A DNA stretch of 64,000 nt from Paracoccus contaminans (GTDB lineage Bacteria > Pseudomonadota > Alphaproteobacteria > Rhodobacterales > Rhodobacteraceae), in contig NZ_CP020612.1 in assembly GCF_002105555.1 (NCBI RefSeq), forward strand, positions 895,001-959,000, in the 5' to 3' direction. The notes beneath the pieces are model-generated. The model searched no databases, was not told the origin of the DNA, and was given only the letters and a program-made list of their open reading frames with translations. Positions 54,319 to 63,747 of this stretch are shown in pieces. The translations under genes and the position numbers were made by a program. The first letter of the stretch is position 1; each line of letters opens with the position of its first letter.

Positions 54319-55676
54319 GCGCGCTCTCCGATCAGGCGGGCGCGCAGGCGGCCCGACAGCCAGTCCATCAGCATGACCACCAGCACGATCAGCACGATGT
54401 AATAGGCGACATGTTCCCAGTCTTTCTGGGTCTGGATCGCCTGCACCAGCAGCAGGCCGATCCCCCCGCCGGTGATCGCGCCGATCACCGTGGCGCTGCG
54501 GGTGTTGGATTCAAGGAAATACAGCAGCTGCGAGAGGATCACCGGGCTGATCTGGGGCATCACCGCCCAGCGGTTGCGCGCCAGCGCGCCCGCGCCGGTG
54601 GACCGCAGCCCCTCGATGGGCTTGCCGTCCACATTCTCGAGCGCCTCGGAAAACAGCTTGCCGAAGCTGCCGGTGTCGGTCAGCAGGATGGCCAGGCTGC
54701 CGGTCAGCGGGCCGGGGCCGAAGGCGCGCGACAAAACGATGGTCCAGATCAGCGCATCCACCCCCCGAAGGAAGTCGAACCCCCGCCGCGCCACCTGCCG
54801 CACCAGGCGCGCGGGGGTGAAGTTGGACGCCGCCAGGAAGGCCAGCGGCAGCGCAACCAGTCCCGCGCCCATGGTGCCCAGAAAGGCCATCAGCACGGTT
54901 TCGAACATCGCCCAGGCGACATCGCCGTGGTGCCAGATGCCGTTGCGCCAGAAATCCTGCCCCATCGCCGCGATATTGGGGGTGCCGGGGCGCAGCTGCG
55001 GCCCCGCCACGGCCAGACGGGCCAGTTCGGGCAGCGAGCGGCCGTAGAACGGGCTTTGCAGGTCAAAGAAGAACAGCTCCCATCCCGCCTGGCGGCGCAG
55101 GATCTCGGTCCGGGCGCGGGTAAAGGTCACCCGCGCGCCCGGCAGGGTTGCCGTCAGGCGCCGGTCCGAGGCGTTCATCCAGGCGGGCGGGCCGGGAATG
55201 TCAAAGGCGATGCCGTCGCCGCGCGGGGCCACGTCATAGGCGGTCCCGTCCACGACCAGCCGCGCCGCCCCGTCCGCCGCGATATGGACCTCGTTGCCAG
55301 CGGGCAGCGCCACATCGACACCGCCATCGGGCCGGCGCGTCACCCAGCCCGGTTCCTGATCGGGGGCGAAGCGGGCCTGCCGCATCCCCTCGATGGAAAC
55401 CTCGGGGCGGGCGCCGTCGCGGTTCTGGCGGGTGACGTGAACCTTGTAGGACCAGAAATCCCCCATCAGCGTCACGGCATTGTCCCAGCGCGCCCGGCCC
55501 GCCACCCCGGCCAGATCAAACGCGATCGCCGCATGGAACAGATAGGCCAGCAGCAGCACCGGCAGCGCCAGCGCGATCCGCCGTTGCCGGGCGATGGCCC
55601 GGCGGGCCGCATCCAGCGGCGCGGGAGCCGGCAGGGCCGGAGCCGGCGTGACAGGGATCTGGGGGGTCATGCTCAT
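54315..55676 (-). CDS. phnE: Phosphonate ABC transporter permease PhnE2 (long form)
   Basis: This 453-residue inner-membrane protein has one N-terminal helix (RRIALALPVLLLAYLFHAAIAF). A periplasmic segment of about 170 residues (roughly 60-230) follows, then a BPD_transp_1 permease core with LFSEALENVDGKPIEGLRSTGA and VIGAITGGGIGLLLVQAIQ. The long form is common for the second PhnE in alphaproteobacteria. It overlaps phnE1 and the acetyltransferase gene. Confidence 0.92.
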   Translation of the reverse strand: MSMTPQIPVTPAPALPAPAPLDAARRAIARQRRIALALPVLLLAYLFHAAIAFDLAGVAGRARWDNAVTLMGDFWSYKVHVTRQNRDGARPEVSIEGMRQARFAPDQEPGWVTRRPDGGVDVALPAGNEVHIAADGAARLVVDGTAYDVAPRGDGIAFDIPGPPAWMNASDRRLTATLPGARVTFTRARTEILRRQAGWELFFFDLQSPFYGRSLPELARLAVAGPQLRPGTPNIAAMGQDFWRNGIWHHGDVAWAMFETVLMAFLGTMGAGLVALPLAFLAASNFTPARLVRQVARRGFDFLRGVDALIWTIVLSRAFGPGPLTGSLAILLTDTGSFGKLFSEALENVDGKPIEGLRSTGAGALARNRWAVMPQISPVILSQLLYFLESNTRSATVIGAITGGGIGLLLVQAIQTQKDWEHVAYYIVLIVLVVMLMDWLSGRLRARLIGERA

Positions 55677-56533
55677 CGCGCGGCCCTTCCGCCGGTCAGC
55701 CGGTTGCGGATCGCGGAACTGGCCTGATCGACCGCGACGATGGTCAGGAACAGCAGCAGGAACACCGCCGCCGCCGCATCATAGCGGCCCTGGCCCCAGG
55801 AAATCGCGTTGCGCAGTTCATAGCCAATCCCGCCCGCCCCCACAAAGCCGAGGATCGCGCTGGCGCGGATATTGATCTCGAACCGCAGCGCCGCATAGCT
55901 CAGCCAGTCGGGGGCAACCTGCGGCAGCACCCCCAGCATCATCCGCTGCAGCCAGTTCGCGCCGACCGATTCCAGCCCTTCGACCGGCGCCAGGCTGGCA
56001 TTCTCGGCCACCTCGGAAAACATCTTGCCCAGCGCCCCGGCGGTGTGGAACGAAATCGCCAGCGCCGCGGGGATCGGCCCGCCGCCCAGGACAAAGATCA
56101 GCAGCAGCGCGATGACGATGTCGGGAATGGCGCGGGTGATGTCCATGAGCCGGCGGAACAGCGGCACCAGCCGCGGCCAAGGGGCAAGCCCGCGCGTGGA
56201 CAGCAGCGCGCCAACCGCGCCGCCCAAGGCGCCCAGGATCGTGGACACCGCGGCGATGTCGATCGTCTCGACCAGCGCGGGCAGGAAGCCCGCCATCAGG
56301 CCGGGCAGGCCGGCCGCCTTGGACCAGGCCTCGGCGACGAGTTCGGCGGGATAGTCGAGGATCTGCGGCAGCCCGGCCCGGAAACCGCCCGCGCTGCGCG
56401 CGTTGGCCAGGCGGAAGCCGGCCACCATCAGGGCGATGAAGATGCCCCACAGGATCGCCGAATAGCTGCGCCGGCGGGCGGCCAGGGCGCGGTAATCGGC
56501 GGCGATGCGGTTGTGGATTGGGCGCTGGGTCAT
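55673..56533 (-). CDS. phnE: Phosphonate ABC transporter permease PhnE1
   Basis: This 286-residue permease has six or so helices and the EAA-type loop MFSEVAENASLAPVEGLESVGANWLQRM, followed by ILGFVGAGGIGYELRNAISW. It pairs with PhnE2 to form the channel. It lies 54 bp after phnD. Confidence 0.93.
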   Translation of the reverse strand: MTQRPIHNRIAADYRALAARRRSYSAILWGIFIALMVAGFRLANARSAGGFRAGLPQILDYPAELVAEAWSKAAGLPGLMAGFLPALVETIDIAAVSTILGALGGAVGALLSTRGLAPWPRLVPLFRRLMDITRAIPDIVIALLLIFVLGGGPIPAALAISFHTAGALGKMFSEVAENASLAPVEGLESVGANWLQRMMLGVLPQVAPDWLSYAALRFEINIRASAILGFVGAGGIGYELRNAISWGQGRYDAAAAVFLLLFLTIVAVDQASSAIRNRLTGGRAAR

Positions 56534-56587
56534 GGTCGGTCAGCGCCGCCCGCGCCCCGTTGCCGGGAACGCGGGCGGCAGGGGGCC

Positions 56588-57502
56588 TCAGTTGGCCTTC
56601 TTCTGCTCTTCGAGCTTGCGCACTTCGATGATGGTGGCATAGGCGTCATGCGCCACCGGCTTGAAGCCGCCCGTCTCGCCCGAGGCGACGCCGTAGGCGC
56701 ATTCCTTGTCCTTGTCGATCAGGCCCGCGACCAGCGCGGTGAACTTTTCCTTCACATCGGCGGGCAGCGCCTTGCGGACCACCAGGGGGCCTTCGGGGAT
56801 CGGCTCGGATTTCCAGATCTGGACGAGGTCGTTCATGTCCACCAGCCCCGCATCGACCGCCTTGCGCAGCGCGCCCGAATTGTAGCCGTCTTCCCAGTTG
56901 CCAAGGCCGTCGGCCCAGGTCACGCCCCCGTCCACGTCGCCGTTCTTGACCGCGACGATGGTCTGTTCATGCCCGCCGGTGAACTTGATGTCCTTGAAAT
57001 ACTCGCCCGGCTTCATCGAATAGCCCTGCTTGGGCAGTTCGACCGCCGGGATGAGATAGCCCGAGGTCGAGTTCGGGTCGCCAAAGCCCAGCACCTTGCC
57101 CTTCATGTCGTCCATGCTGGCGATGGCGTGATCCTTGCGCGCGATGCCGATCGAGAAATAGTTCGCGGCGCCGTCGAGATTGGTCTTGACCAGCACCGGC
57201 TCGACCGCCTCGGGATCGGTCAGATAGGCCTTGGCATAGCCCGAGGCGCCCAGGATCGCGGCGTCCAGCGTCCCGCCCAGCAGGCCCTGGATCACCCCGT
57301 CGTAATCGGCCGGCGTGAACAGCTTGACCGGAACGCCCAGCGCCTCTTCGGCATATTTGCGCAGGCATTCGTTCGAGGTCATGCGGTCCTGCGCGTTCTC
57401 GCCGCCCAGCACGCCGATATTGAAGCGGGTGATGGGCTCTTGTGCCAGGGCCGGGGTCGCGGCCAGCACGGCCAGGGTCAGGGAAAGGGCGGTCTTCATC
57501 AT
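56588..57502 (-). CDS. phnD: Phosphonate ABC transporter substrate-binding protein PhnD
   Basis: PhnD (304 residues) has a signal peptide (MMKTALSLTLAVLAATPALAQ). The periplasmic phosphonate-binding fold includes LGASGYAKAYL, MKGKVLGFGDPNSTSGYL and DVDGGVTWADGLGNW. It captures alkylphosphonates for import. It lies 24 bp after phnC. Confidence 0.94.
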   Translation of the reverse strand: MMKTALSLTLAVLAATPALAQEPITRFNIGVLGGENAQDRMTSNECLRKYAEEALGVPVKLFTPADYDGVIQGLLGGTLDAAILGASGYAKAYLTDPEAVEPVLVKTNLDGAANYFSIGIARKDHAIASMDDMKGKVLGFGDPNSTSGYLIPAVELPKQGYSMKPGEYFKDIKFTGGHEQTIVAVKNGDVDGGVTWADGLGNWEDGYNSGALRKAVDAGLVDMNDLVQIWKSEPIPEGPLVVRKALPADVKEKFTALVAGLIDKDKECAYGVASGETGGFKPVAHDAYATIIEVRKLEEQKKAN

Positions 57503-57526
57503 CTCAGGCTCCTGTGAGGATGGGGG

Positions 57527-58357
57527 TCAGTCGGCCAGCAGCCGCGCGGCATAGGCGGGATCGCGGGCCGGGGCGTGCTGGGGTTCCAATGCGGTCGAGG
57601 TCGCGGCCTCGGAAAAGCCGGCGCCCGCGCCATAGATGTCGCGGGCGGCCGCCGTGGTCAGTTGCGCGGGCGTTCCGTCAAAGACGATGCGGCCCTTGCG
57701 CATGCCGATGATGCGGTCGCAATAGCGCCGCGCCGTGTCCAGCGTGTGCAGGTTGGCGATGACGGTGCGGCCATCCTCGTCATGGATGGCGCGCAGGCTG
57801 TCCATCACCACCTGCGCGTTCATCGGATCGAGACTGGCGATCGGTTCATCCGCCAGGATGATCGCGGGATCCTGCATCAGCGCGCGGGCGATGGCGACAC
57901 GCTGCTGCTGGCCGCCGGACAGGGCCTCGGCCCGCTTGGGGGCCTGTTCCGCGATGCCCAGCCGGTCCAGGATCGCGACCGCCCGCTCGATGTCGGCAGC
58001 CGGCCACAGGCCGAACAGGGCCGTCAGCGTGCCCCGCTTGTTCAACAGCCCGTGCAGCACGTTCTGGACCACGTCCAGCCGCGGGACCAGGTTGAACTGC
58101 TGGAAGATCATGGCGCAGTCCGACTGCCAGGCCCGGCGGGCGGCGCCGCGCAGCGCCAGCACATCGCGCCCGTCCACGATCAGCCGTCCGGCGCTGGCAT
58201 CGGTCAGGCGGTTCATCATCCGCAGCAGCGTGGATTTGCCCGCGCCCGAACTGCCGATGATCCCGATCATGCAGGGCCGCTCGATCACGAAACTGGCGTC
58301 GTCCACCGCGCGGGTGGCGCCGAAGATCCGGGTCAGGCCGCGGGCCTCGATTCGCAT
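57527..58357 (-). CDS. phnC: Phosphonate ABC transporter ATP-binding protein PhnC
   Basis: PhnC (276 residues) has Walker [29 protein letters not shown], signature [15 protein letters not shown] and Walker [13 protein letters not shown], followed by [18 protein letters not shown], the PhnC-specific form. The ATG at 58355-58357 has GAGG 7 nt upstream. It is the first gene of phnCDE1E2-acetyltransferase. Confidence 0.94.
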   Translation of the reverse strand: MRIEARGLTRIFGATRAVDDASFVIERPCMIGIIGSSGAGKSTLLRMMNRLTDASAGRLIVDGRDVLALRGAARRAWQSDCAMIFQQFNLVPRLDVVQNVLHGLLNKRGTLTALFGLWPAADIERAVAILDRLGIAEQAPKRAEALSGGQQQRVAIARALMQDPAIILADEPIASLDPMNAQVVMDSLRAIHDEDGRTVIANLHTLDTARRYCDRIIGMRKGRIVFDGTPAQLTTAAARDIYGAGAGFSEAATSTALEPQHAPARDPAYAARLLAD

Positions 58358-58410
58358 ATGTCGTCCGCCTCGGTTCGCGCAAGAAAGCGTTGCGGTTCCC
58401 TTGAGGGCCG

Positions 58411-58443
58411 CAGACGACAACTGCATGACGCTCAGATGAACAG
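58411..58443 (-). promoter_or_regulatory. Possible Pho box upstream of phnC
   Basis: On the minus strand three 11-bp spaced units, CTGTTCATCTG, AGCGTCATGCA and GTTGTCGTCTG, resemble PhoB-box repeats (CTGTCAT-like). They lie 54-86 bp before the phnC ATG. This fits induction by phosphate starvation. The matches are imperfect. Confidence 0.45.
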
Positions 58444-58885
58444 AGGGCTAAATCTCGGTTGGATGCAGGGCATGGCGCGTCATGCGCCTGCCATGCGCCG
58501 GCCGGTGCCAAGGCGTGCGGAGATGATCGCCGCGGCAAGGCCCGAACGACGGCCCGCGGCTGACCTGATGCCTGCCGCGGTTCTTTGGGGCGGCGATGGG
58601 CGCGCGGGCGGCGAACATGCCTGCCGCCACGCGGCAACGGTTCTGCTGCAAGCGGCGCGGCCTGCAAGGCTGGCGGCGACCGTCAGCATCCCTCCTCGCG
58701 CCCCGCATAGGCCGCATCTGTCGGGACGGGTGCGGCCAAGCGCCTTCCCGCACGGCATTGGAGCCTGGGGGGGGGCGGCGCGCCCGGCAGCCGGCAGGGG
58801 GCCGGGATCATCCGGGCGCAATCGGCCTTGCCGCAAGGGGGCCGCGGCGGGGGGCCGCCCTGCCGCGCCTTTCAGGCTCCGGCGC
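58444..58885. other. 442-bp GC-rich intergenic stretch
   Basis: No recognisable gene or structured RNA was seen. Open frames here have atypical composition and no family match. It lies between the phnC promoter and the 3' end of the peptidoglycan-binding-protein gene and may hold that gene's terminator. Confidence 0.5.
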
Positions 58886-60343
58886 TCAGTCGCGCCGGCG
58901 GACCCGCAATTGCTGCAACTGGTCCCGGTTCAGAAAGCCCGTGACCGGCAGCGCGTTGTCGCCCTGCCACTTGCGGATGGCGGCGCGGGTGCCCGAGCCG
59001 AAGGCGCCGTCGATCCCGCGGGTGTCATAGCCCAGCGCGTCAAGCCGGGTCTGAACCTCGACCCGCTCGACCGAGCTGAGGTTGAGGCGGATCTCATCCA
59101 CCGCGCTGGCGCCTGCGCCATCCTGCGGGGCCTTGTCCTGAGGCGCCTTGTCCGCCGGGCCGGCAGATGCGCCGCGCAGCGCCGCGGCCTGCGCCCGCGT
59201 CAGGTATCCGGTCGCCGGCTCGCCGCGCGCGGTCTGCCAGGCGCGGATCGCCCGGCGCGAGCCGGAACCGAACTGCCCGTCCACGCCGCGCGTGTCGTAT
59301 CCCGCCGCGACCAGCTTGCGCTGCATGGCGGTGCGATCCTCGCGCGTCAGGTTCAGCGCGAGTTCGCCGGCTGCGGCGCCGCTTTCGTCCGCGGGGGCGG
59401 GGGCGGCCGGGGTGACAACGGGGGTCGTGCCGGCGTTCAGGATCGCATCGGCATCGGCGCGGGTCAGATAGCCCGTCGCGGGAACGCCGCTCGCGCGCTG
59501 CCAGGCGCTGATCGCGGCGCGGGTGCCGGCGCCGAAGCGGCCGTCCACGCCCTTCGTGTCATGCCCCAGCTGGGTCAGGCGGGACTGGATGATCCGCCGC
59601 TGCGTCATCGTCAGATCCAGCGCCGTTTCGGCCGCGGCATCGCCGGCCGGGACGGCGGCGGGCGGCGGCGCGGGCACCGAGGCGCCGTCCTGCTGCAGCA
59701 GGCGCAGCTGGGCGGCATCCAGATAGCCGGTGGCGGCATAGCCCCGCTCACGCTGCCATGCCGTGATCGCCCGGCGGGTGCCCGACCCGAAGACGCCATC
59801 GGCGCCGCGCGTGTCATGGCCCAGCGCATTCAGCCGCAACTGCACGCGGCGGCGAGTATCCGTGCTCAGCCCCAGGGCGCTTTCGGCCGCCGCCCCGCCG
59901 CCGGAACCGGCCGCCTCGGCCTGCGCCGCCTGCGCGGGCGAGGTGCCGGGCGGCAGTTCGGGCGCAGCCGGCGACGCCGCGGGGGGCGCGGCGGGGGCGG
60001 GCGCGGGCGGCGCGGCGGGGGCCGCGGCCGGCGAGGGAACGACCGTCACGGGAAGCGTTCCCCCGACCGGGGCGCCGGCCTGAAGCTGGCCCAGCATCGC
60101 CCGCGCCTCGGCGGCATGGGGGCCGGCGGGATAGGCGGCCAGATAGCCGCGATAGGCCTCGGCCGTGCCCTGACGCGAAACCAGATCCCAACGCTGCTGT
60201 TCGTCCGACAGCGATGGCGCCGCCCCGTCCGGGGCTGCGGCCCCGCCGACCACCACGGGCGCCTGCTGCGCCGTTGCCGCGCCTGCCAGCATGGCGGCGC
60301 CGATCACTGCGGCCATGGCCGCGGACATTCCCCTTGCGATCAT
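58886..60343 (-). CDS. Secreted protein with four tandem peptidoglycan-binding repeats
   Basis: This 485-residue protein has a signal peptide (MIARGMSAAMAAVIGAAMLAGAATAQ). A helical segment resembling a TPR/Sel1-like unit (AYRGYLAAYPAGPHAAEARAM) and an Ala/Pro linker follow. Then come four PG_binding_1 domains at roughly 170-230, 250-310, 335-395 and 425-483. Each has a D-x-(R/K)-G-x-DG-x-FG-(S/A)-G-(T/S)-R-x-AI core. No catalytic domain is present, so it may anchor or localise cell-wall enzymes. The ATG at 60341-60343 was chosen for the signal peptide and its GGGA. Confidence 0.82.
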   Translation of the reverse strand: MIARGMSAAMAAVIGAAMLAGAATAQQAPVVVGGAAAPDGAAPSLSDEQQRWDLVSRQGTAEAYRGYLAAYPAGPHAAEARAMLGQLQAGAPVGGTLPVTVVPSPAAAPAAPPAPAPAAPPAASPAAPELPPGTSPAQAAQAEAAGSGGGAAAESALGLSTDTRRRVQLRLNALGHDTRGADGVFGSGTRRAITAWQRERGYAATGYLDAAQLRLLQQDGASVPAPPPAAVPAGDAAAETALDLTMTQRRIIQSRLTQLGHDTKGVDGRFGAGTRAAISAWQRASGVPATGYLTRADADAILNAGTTPVVTPAAPAPADESGAAAGELALNLTREDRTAMQRKLVAAGYDTRGVDGQFGSGSRRAIRAWQTARGEPATGYLTRAQAAALRGASAGPADKAPQDKAPQDGAGASAVDEIRLNLSSVERVEVQTRLDALGYDTRGIDGAFGSGTRAAIRKWQGDNALPVTGFLNRDQLQQLRVRRRD

Positions 60344-60466
60344 CCTGATTCCCACATTCCTGCACCTGCGCTGCATCAGCGCGGCGATCCTTGTTCCAGT
60401 CCTATCCTGACGGGCCGTGCCACGGATTCACGTTGCGCGGCCGTCACGTTCACTTCATCGGCATCA

Positions 60467-62002
60467 TCACCCGCCCGGCCTGCGCAGCCTGACGGCGAAA
60501 AAGCCGTCCAGCCCGCCGAGATGCCCCCAATGATCCGGCCGGGTGCGGATCGCGCCCTCGGGCGTGATCCAGGCAGGGTCCAGCCCCGGCATCCGCGGCC
60601 TTTCGACCGTCAGGCCCGGATGGCGGTCCAGCGCGGCGGCAAGCTGCGCCTCGCCCTCGGCCGGGTGGATCGAGCAGACCGCATAGACCAGCCGCCCCCC
60701 CGGCCCCAGCAGGGCCAGCGCATGGTCGATCATCGCGGCCTGCAGGCGCACCAGATCGGGGATCATCGCCCCGTCGCGGATCAGCGGCAGCTCGGGGTGC
60801 CGGCGGATCGTCCCGGTCGCAGAACAGGGCGCATCCAGCAGCACCGCATCCAGCGCGCAATCGGGCCGCCAGGCCAGCGCGTCGGCGGCAACCAGCGCGG
60901 CGTCAAGGCGCGTGCGCTCCAGGTTGGCCCGCACGCGCGACAGGCGGGCCTCGGACAGGTCAACGGCGATGACCGCGGCCCCGGCGGCGGCCAGCTGCAT
61001 CGTCTTGCCGCCGGGCGCGCAGCACAGATCGGCCACCCTTTCCCCCGCGCGCGGGTCCAGCAGACGCACGGGCAGCGCCGCGGCCGCGTCCTGCACCCAC
61101 CATGCGCCTGCCTCGTATCCCGGCAGGGCCGTCACCTGCGTGCCGGGCGGCAGGCGGCGGCTGCCGGTGGGCAGCGGCTCGCCCGGCACCGCGGCGCCGG
61201 GCTTGCCGGTCAGATCGACGCCGGGGGCGGTCTCATGCGCCGCCTCGATGGCGGCGGCAACGCCCTCGCCCCATTGCCGCGCGACGGGGCCGCGCAGCCA
61301 GTCGGGCAACCGGGCGGGGGCCGCGCCGTCCCATTGGGCCTGCGCCCCCGCGGCGCGGCGCAGCACCGCGTTCACCATGCCCGCGGCCGCCCTGCCCCCC
61401 GGCCCCGCCCCGCGGGCCAGCGCGACGGCGGCATTCACCACGCCATGGGGCGCCTCGCCCAAACCCAGCAGTTCCGTCACCGCCAGCCGCAGGATGTCCG
61501 ACATCTCGGCCCGCGGCTGACGGCCAAGCAGGGGCGCCAGAACCGCATCGGACCGGCCGCGCCAGCGTATCGTCGCGGCCGCGAGCCGCTGCGCGCGCGC
61601 CCGTTCGGCCGGGGCAAGCTGTCCCAGCCCCGCCCCTGCCGCCGCCTCGGCCAGCGTCGCCCCCTCGCGCAGCGCCGCCAGCAGCGCAAGGGCGCCGCCG
61701 CGGGCATCGGCGGGCTGGCCGCGGGCCGGACGGGCGGCGGAACGGGCGCCGGCATCGGGTCGGGGGCGGCCGCTGGGGGGCGCGGCCGGACGGCCGGCGC
61801 GTTCCTTGCGGGCGCTGCGCTGCGGGGTGACGGGCGGCGGCGGCGCCCTGGCCGGTTCCGGTGCCGCCCTGTCCTGCGGCAAGGGTGCTGGCGGCGCCGG
61901 GGGGGATGCCGTGGGGGCGGGCGGCTGCCGGCGGGGGCGCGCCTCTGCGCCGGTCCGCTGGTCCCCGCCGCGCAGGGCGCCTGCATCCTTGTCCTTGTCC
62001 AT
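60467..62002 (-). CDS. rsmB: 16S rRNA (cytosine-967-C5)-methyltransferase RsmB
   Basis: RsmB (511 residues) has an NusB-like RNA-binding domain (from about 120) and a Rossmann methyltransferase with SAM motif VADLCCAPGGKTMQLAAAG. The catalytic cysteines are in LLDAPCSATGTIRRHPEL and YAVCSIHPAEGE. The first 110 residues are a Pro/Ala/Arg-rich extension not in most homologues. The ATG at 62000-62002 is preceded by GGGGA. It is divergent from the SdhAF4 gene, with 57 bp between. Confidence 0.9.
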   Translation of the reverse strand: MDKDKDAGALRGGDQRTGAEARPRRQPPAPTASPPAPPAPLPQDRAAPEPARAPPPPVTPQRSARKERAGRPAAPPSGRPRPDAGARSAARPARGQPADARGGALALLAALREGATLAEAAAGAGLGQLAPAERARAQRLAAATIRWRGRSDAVLAPLLGRQPRAEMSDILRLAVTELLGLGEAPHGVVNAAVALARGAGPGGRAAAGMVNAVLRRAAGAQAQWDGAAPARLPDWLRGPVARQWGEGVAAAIEAAHETAPGVDLTGKPGAAVPGEPLPTGSRRLPPGTQVTALPGYEAGAWWVQDAAAALPVRLLDPRAGERVADLCCAPGGKTMQLAAAGAAVIAVDLSEARLSRVRANLERTRLDAALVAADALAWRPDCALDAVLLDAPCSATGTIRRHPELPLIRDGAMIPDLVRLQAAMIDHALALLGPGGRLVYAVCSIHPAEGEAQLAAALDRHPGLTVERPRMPGLDPAWITPEGAIRTRPDHWGHLGGLDGFFAVRLRRPGG

Positions 62003-62059
62003 CGCGTCCCCGCGTCCTAGCTGAAACCCGAGCCATACCGAAGCAGCACGGGTTTTGCC

Positions 62060-62275
62060 ATGACCGAAGCCGATATCCCCGCCGGGGCCGAGCCACAGGA
62101 CCGGCCCGAATGGGCCCATCTTCCGCCCCCCGCGCGCCGCGCCCTGGCCGAGGCAGAGGCACGGCGCAAGGCCGCCGCGCCGCTTGAGCTGCCGCCCGAA
62201 CTGGGCGGGCGCGAGGGGCCCGAGCCTGTCCGCTACGGCGATTATGAACGCAAGGGTCTGGCCGTCGATTTCTAG
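62060..62275 (+). CDS. DUF1674 protein, SdhAF4-like succinate dehydrogenase assembly factor
   Basis: This 71-residue protein ends [19 protein letters not shown], the DUF1674/SdhAF4 signature. Homologues assist flavinylation of SdhA. The N-terminal half is charged and probably disordered. Its TAG stop shares a CTAG with the oppositely oriented dadA stop. Confidence 0.88.
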   Translation: MTEADIPAGAEPQDRPEWAHLPPPARRALAEAEARRKAAAPLELPPELGGREGPEPVRYGDYERKGLAVDF

Positions 62276-63552
62276 GCGGCGGCGCGGCCCTCGGCCCCGC
62301 GGCCATAACGCGATACCGCCAGATCGTCAGCCCTGATCTGCGGCGTCCTGCCGCTGACCAGATCGGCCAGCAGTTGCGCCGAGCCTGCCGCCATCGTCCA
62401 GCCCAGCGTGCCGTGGCCGGTGTTCAACCACAGGTTCGCCGCCGGCGTCGGCCCGATGACAGGGGTGCCGTCGGGCGTCATCGGGCGCAGCCCGGCCCAG
62501 AAGCTGGCACGATCCAGATCGCCCGCGCCCCCGAACAGCTCGCCCACCGACTTGGCCAGCGTGGCGCGGCGGCGCGGGGACAGCGACAGGTCGAACCCCG
62601 CCAGTTCCGCCAGCCCCCCCACGCGGATGCGGTTGCCCAGCCGCGTGATCGCGACCTTGTAGGTTTCGTCCATGACGGTCGAGACGGGCGCACGCGATTC
62701 GTCCACGATGGGCAGGGTCAGCGAATAGCCCTTGACCGGATGCACCGGCAGCCTGATGCCGAAGGGCGCGACCAGCGCCGGGGAATGGCTGCCCAGCGCC
62801 ACGACAAAGGCATCCGCCGTCAGCCGCCCGGCCGCGGTCCGCACCGCCTCGATCCGCGCGCGCGTCCCCTCCAGCCCGGCTATGGTGGTGCCATAGAGAA
62901 AGCGCACGCCCTCGGCCTCGGCCAGTGCGGCCAGCGCCTGCGTGAACATGTGACAATCGCCCGTCTCGTCATCGGGCAGTTGCAGCCCCCCGGCCAGCAG
63001 ATGGCGGGCATGGGCCAGCCCCGGTTCGGCCGCGATGCAGCCCTCGACATCCAGTTCCCGGTAGGGGACGCCATCGGCCTTGAGAACCTTGATGTCCTTC
63101 TGCACCGCCGCAAGCTGCAGATCGGTGCGGAACACCTGCAAGGTGCCGCGGGTGCGTTCGTCGTAATGGATGCCCGTTTCCGCCCGCAGCGCGCCGAGGC
63201 ACTGGCGCGAATATTCGGCGACCCGCATCATCCGCGACTTGTTCAGCACATAGGCGCTGGCGGTGCAGTTGCCCAGCATCCGTGCCATCCAGGTAGCCCG
63301 CACCGGATCGGCCGTGGCATGCAGCACCAGCGGCGCATGGCGCTGGAACATCCAGCGCAGCGCCTTGCCGGGAATGCCCGGCGCGGCCCAGGGCGTCGAA
63401 TAGCCCGGCGAGATCTCGCCCGCATTGGCAAAGGAGGTTTCCATGGCGGCAGCGGGCTGGCGGTCAACCACCGTGACCTGATGGCCCGCGCGCGCCAGCG
63501 CCCATGCGCTTGTCACCCCGATGACGCCTGCACCCAGAACGATGATCTTCAT
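62272..63552 (-). CDS. dadA: D-amino acid dehydrogenase small subunit (DadA-type)
   Basis: This 426-residue FAD protein (DAO fold) starts [33 protein letters not shown]. It has [22 protein letters not shown] and a C-terminal [16 protein letters not shown]...[14 protein letters not shown] pair, typical of DadA. It oxidises D-amino acids, feeding the respiratory chain at the inner membrane. The ATG at 63550-63552 was chosen; a longer frame of 10 residues has no family match. Confidence 0.92.
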   Translation of the reverse strand: MKIIVLGAGVIGVTSAWALARAGHQVTVVDRQPAAAMETSFANAGEISPGYSTPWAAPGIPGKALRWMFQRHAPLVLHATADPVRATWMARMLGNCTASAYVLNKSRMMRVAEYSRQCLGALRAETGIHYDERTRGTLQVFRTDLQLAAVQKDIKVLKADGVPYRELDVEGCIAAEPGLAHARHLLAGGLQLPDDETGDCHMFTQALAALAEAEGVRFLYGTTIAGLEGTRARIEAVRTAAGRLTADAFVVALGSHSPALVAPFGIRLPVHPVKGYSLTLPIVDESRAPVSTVMDETYKVAITRLGNRIRVGGLAELAGFDLSLSPRRRATLAKSVGELFGGAGDLDRASFWAGLRPMTPDGTPVIGPTPAANLWLNTGHGTLGWTMAAGSAQLLADLVSGRTPQIRADDLAVSRYGRGAEGRAAA

Positions 63553-63747
63553 GGCCGGACCCTGCTGGCAAATATTGCGCACATGATCGGCCCGGCAGGA
63601 CGGAATGTGCTGCGCAAGCCGCTGGCCAGGGCCGGAGAGATCAGAAGATCCTGAACCGGAAAGCCCGATTCACGCCAGGATCTTGCGGCTTCTCAATTCT
63701 GCGCCGCAGCATGTCCCGCCGTTGCCTCGGCGTTCGGGACGAATCAC

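Noticed and set aside
57575..62020. A 1481-codon open frame on the plus strand
   Set aside because: It is antisense to phnC, the peptidoglycan-binding gene and rsmB, with low-complexity Arg/Gly/Gln/Ala composition caused by high GC at third positions.
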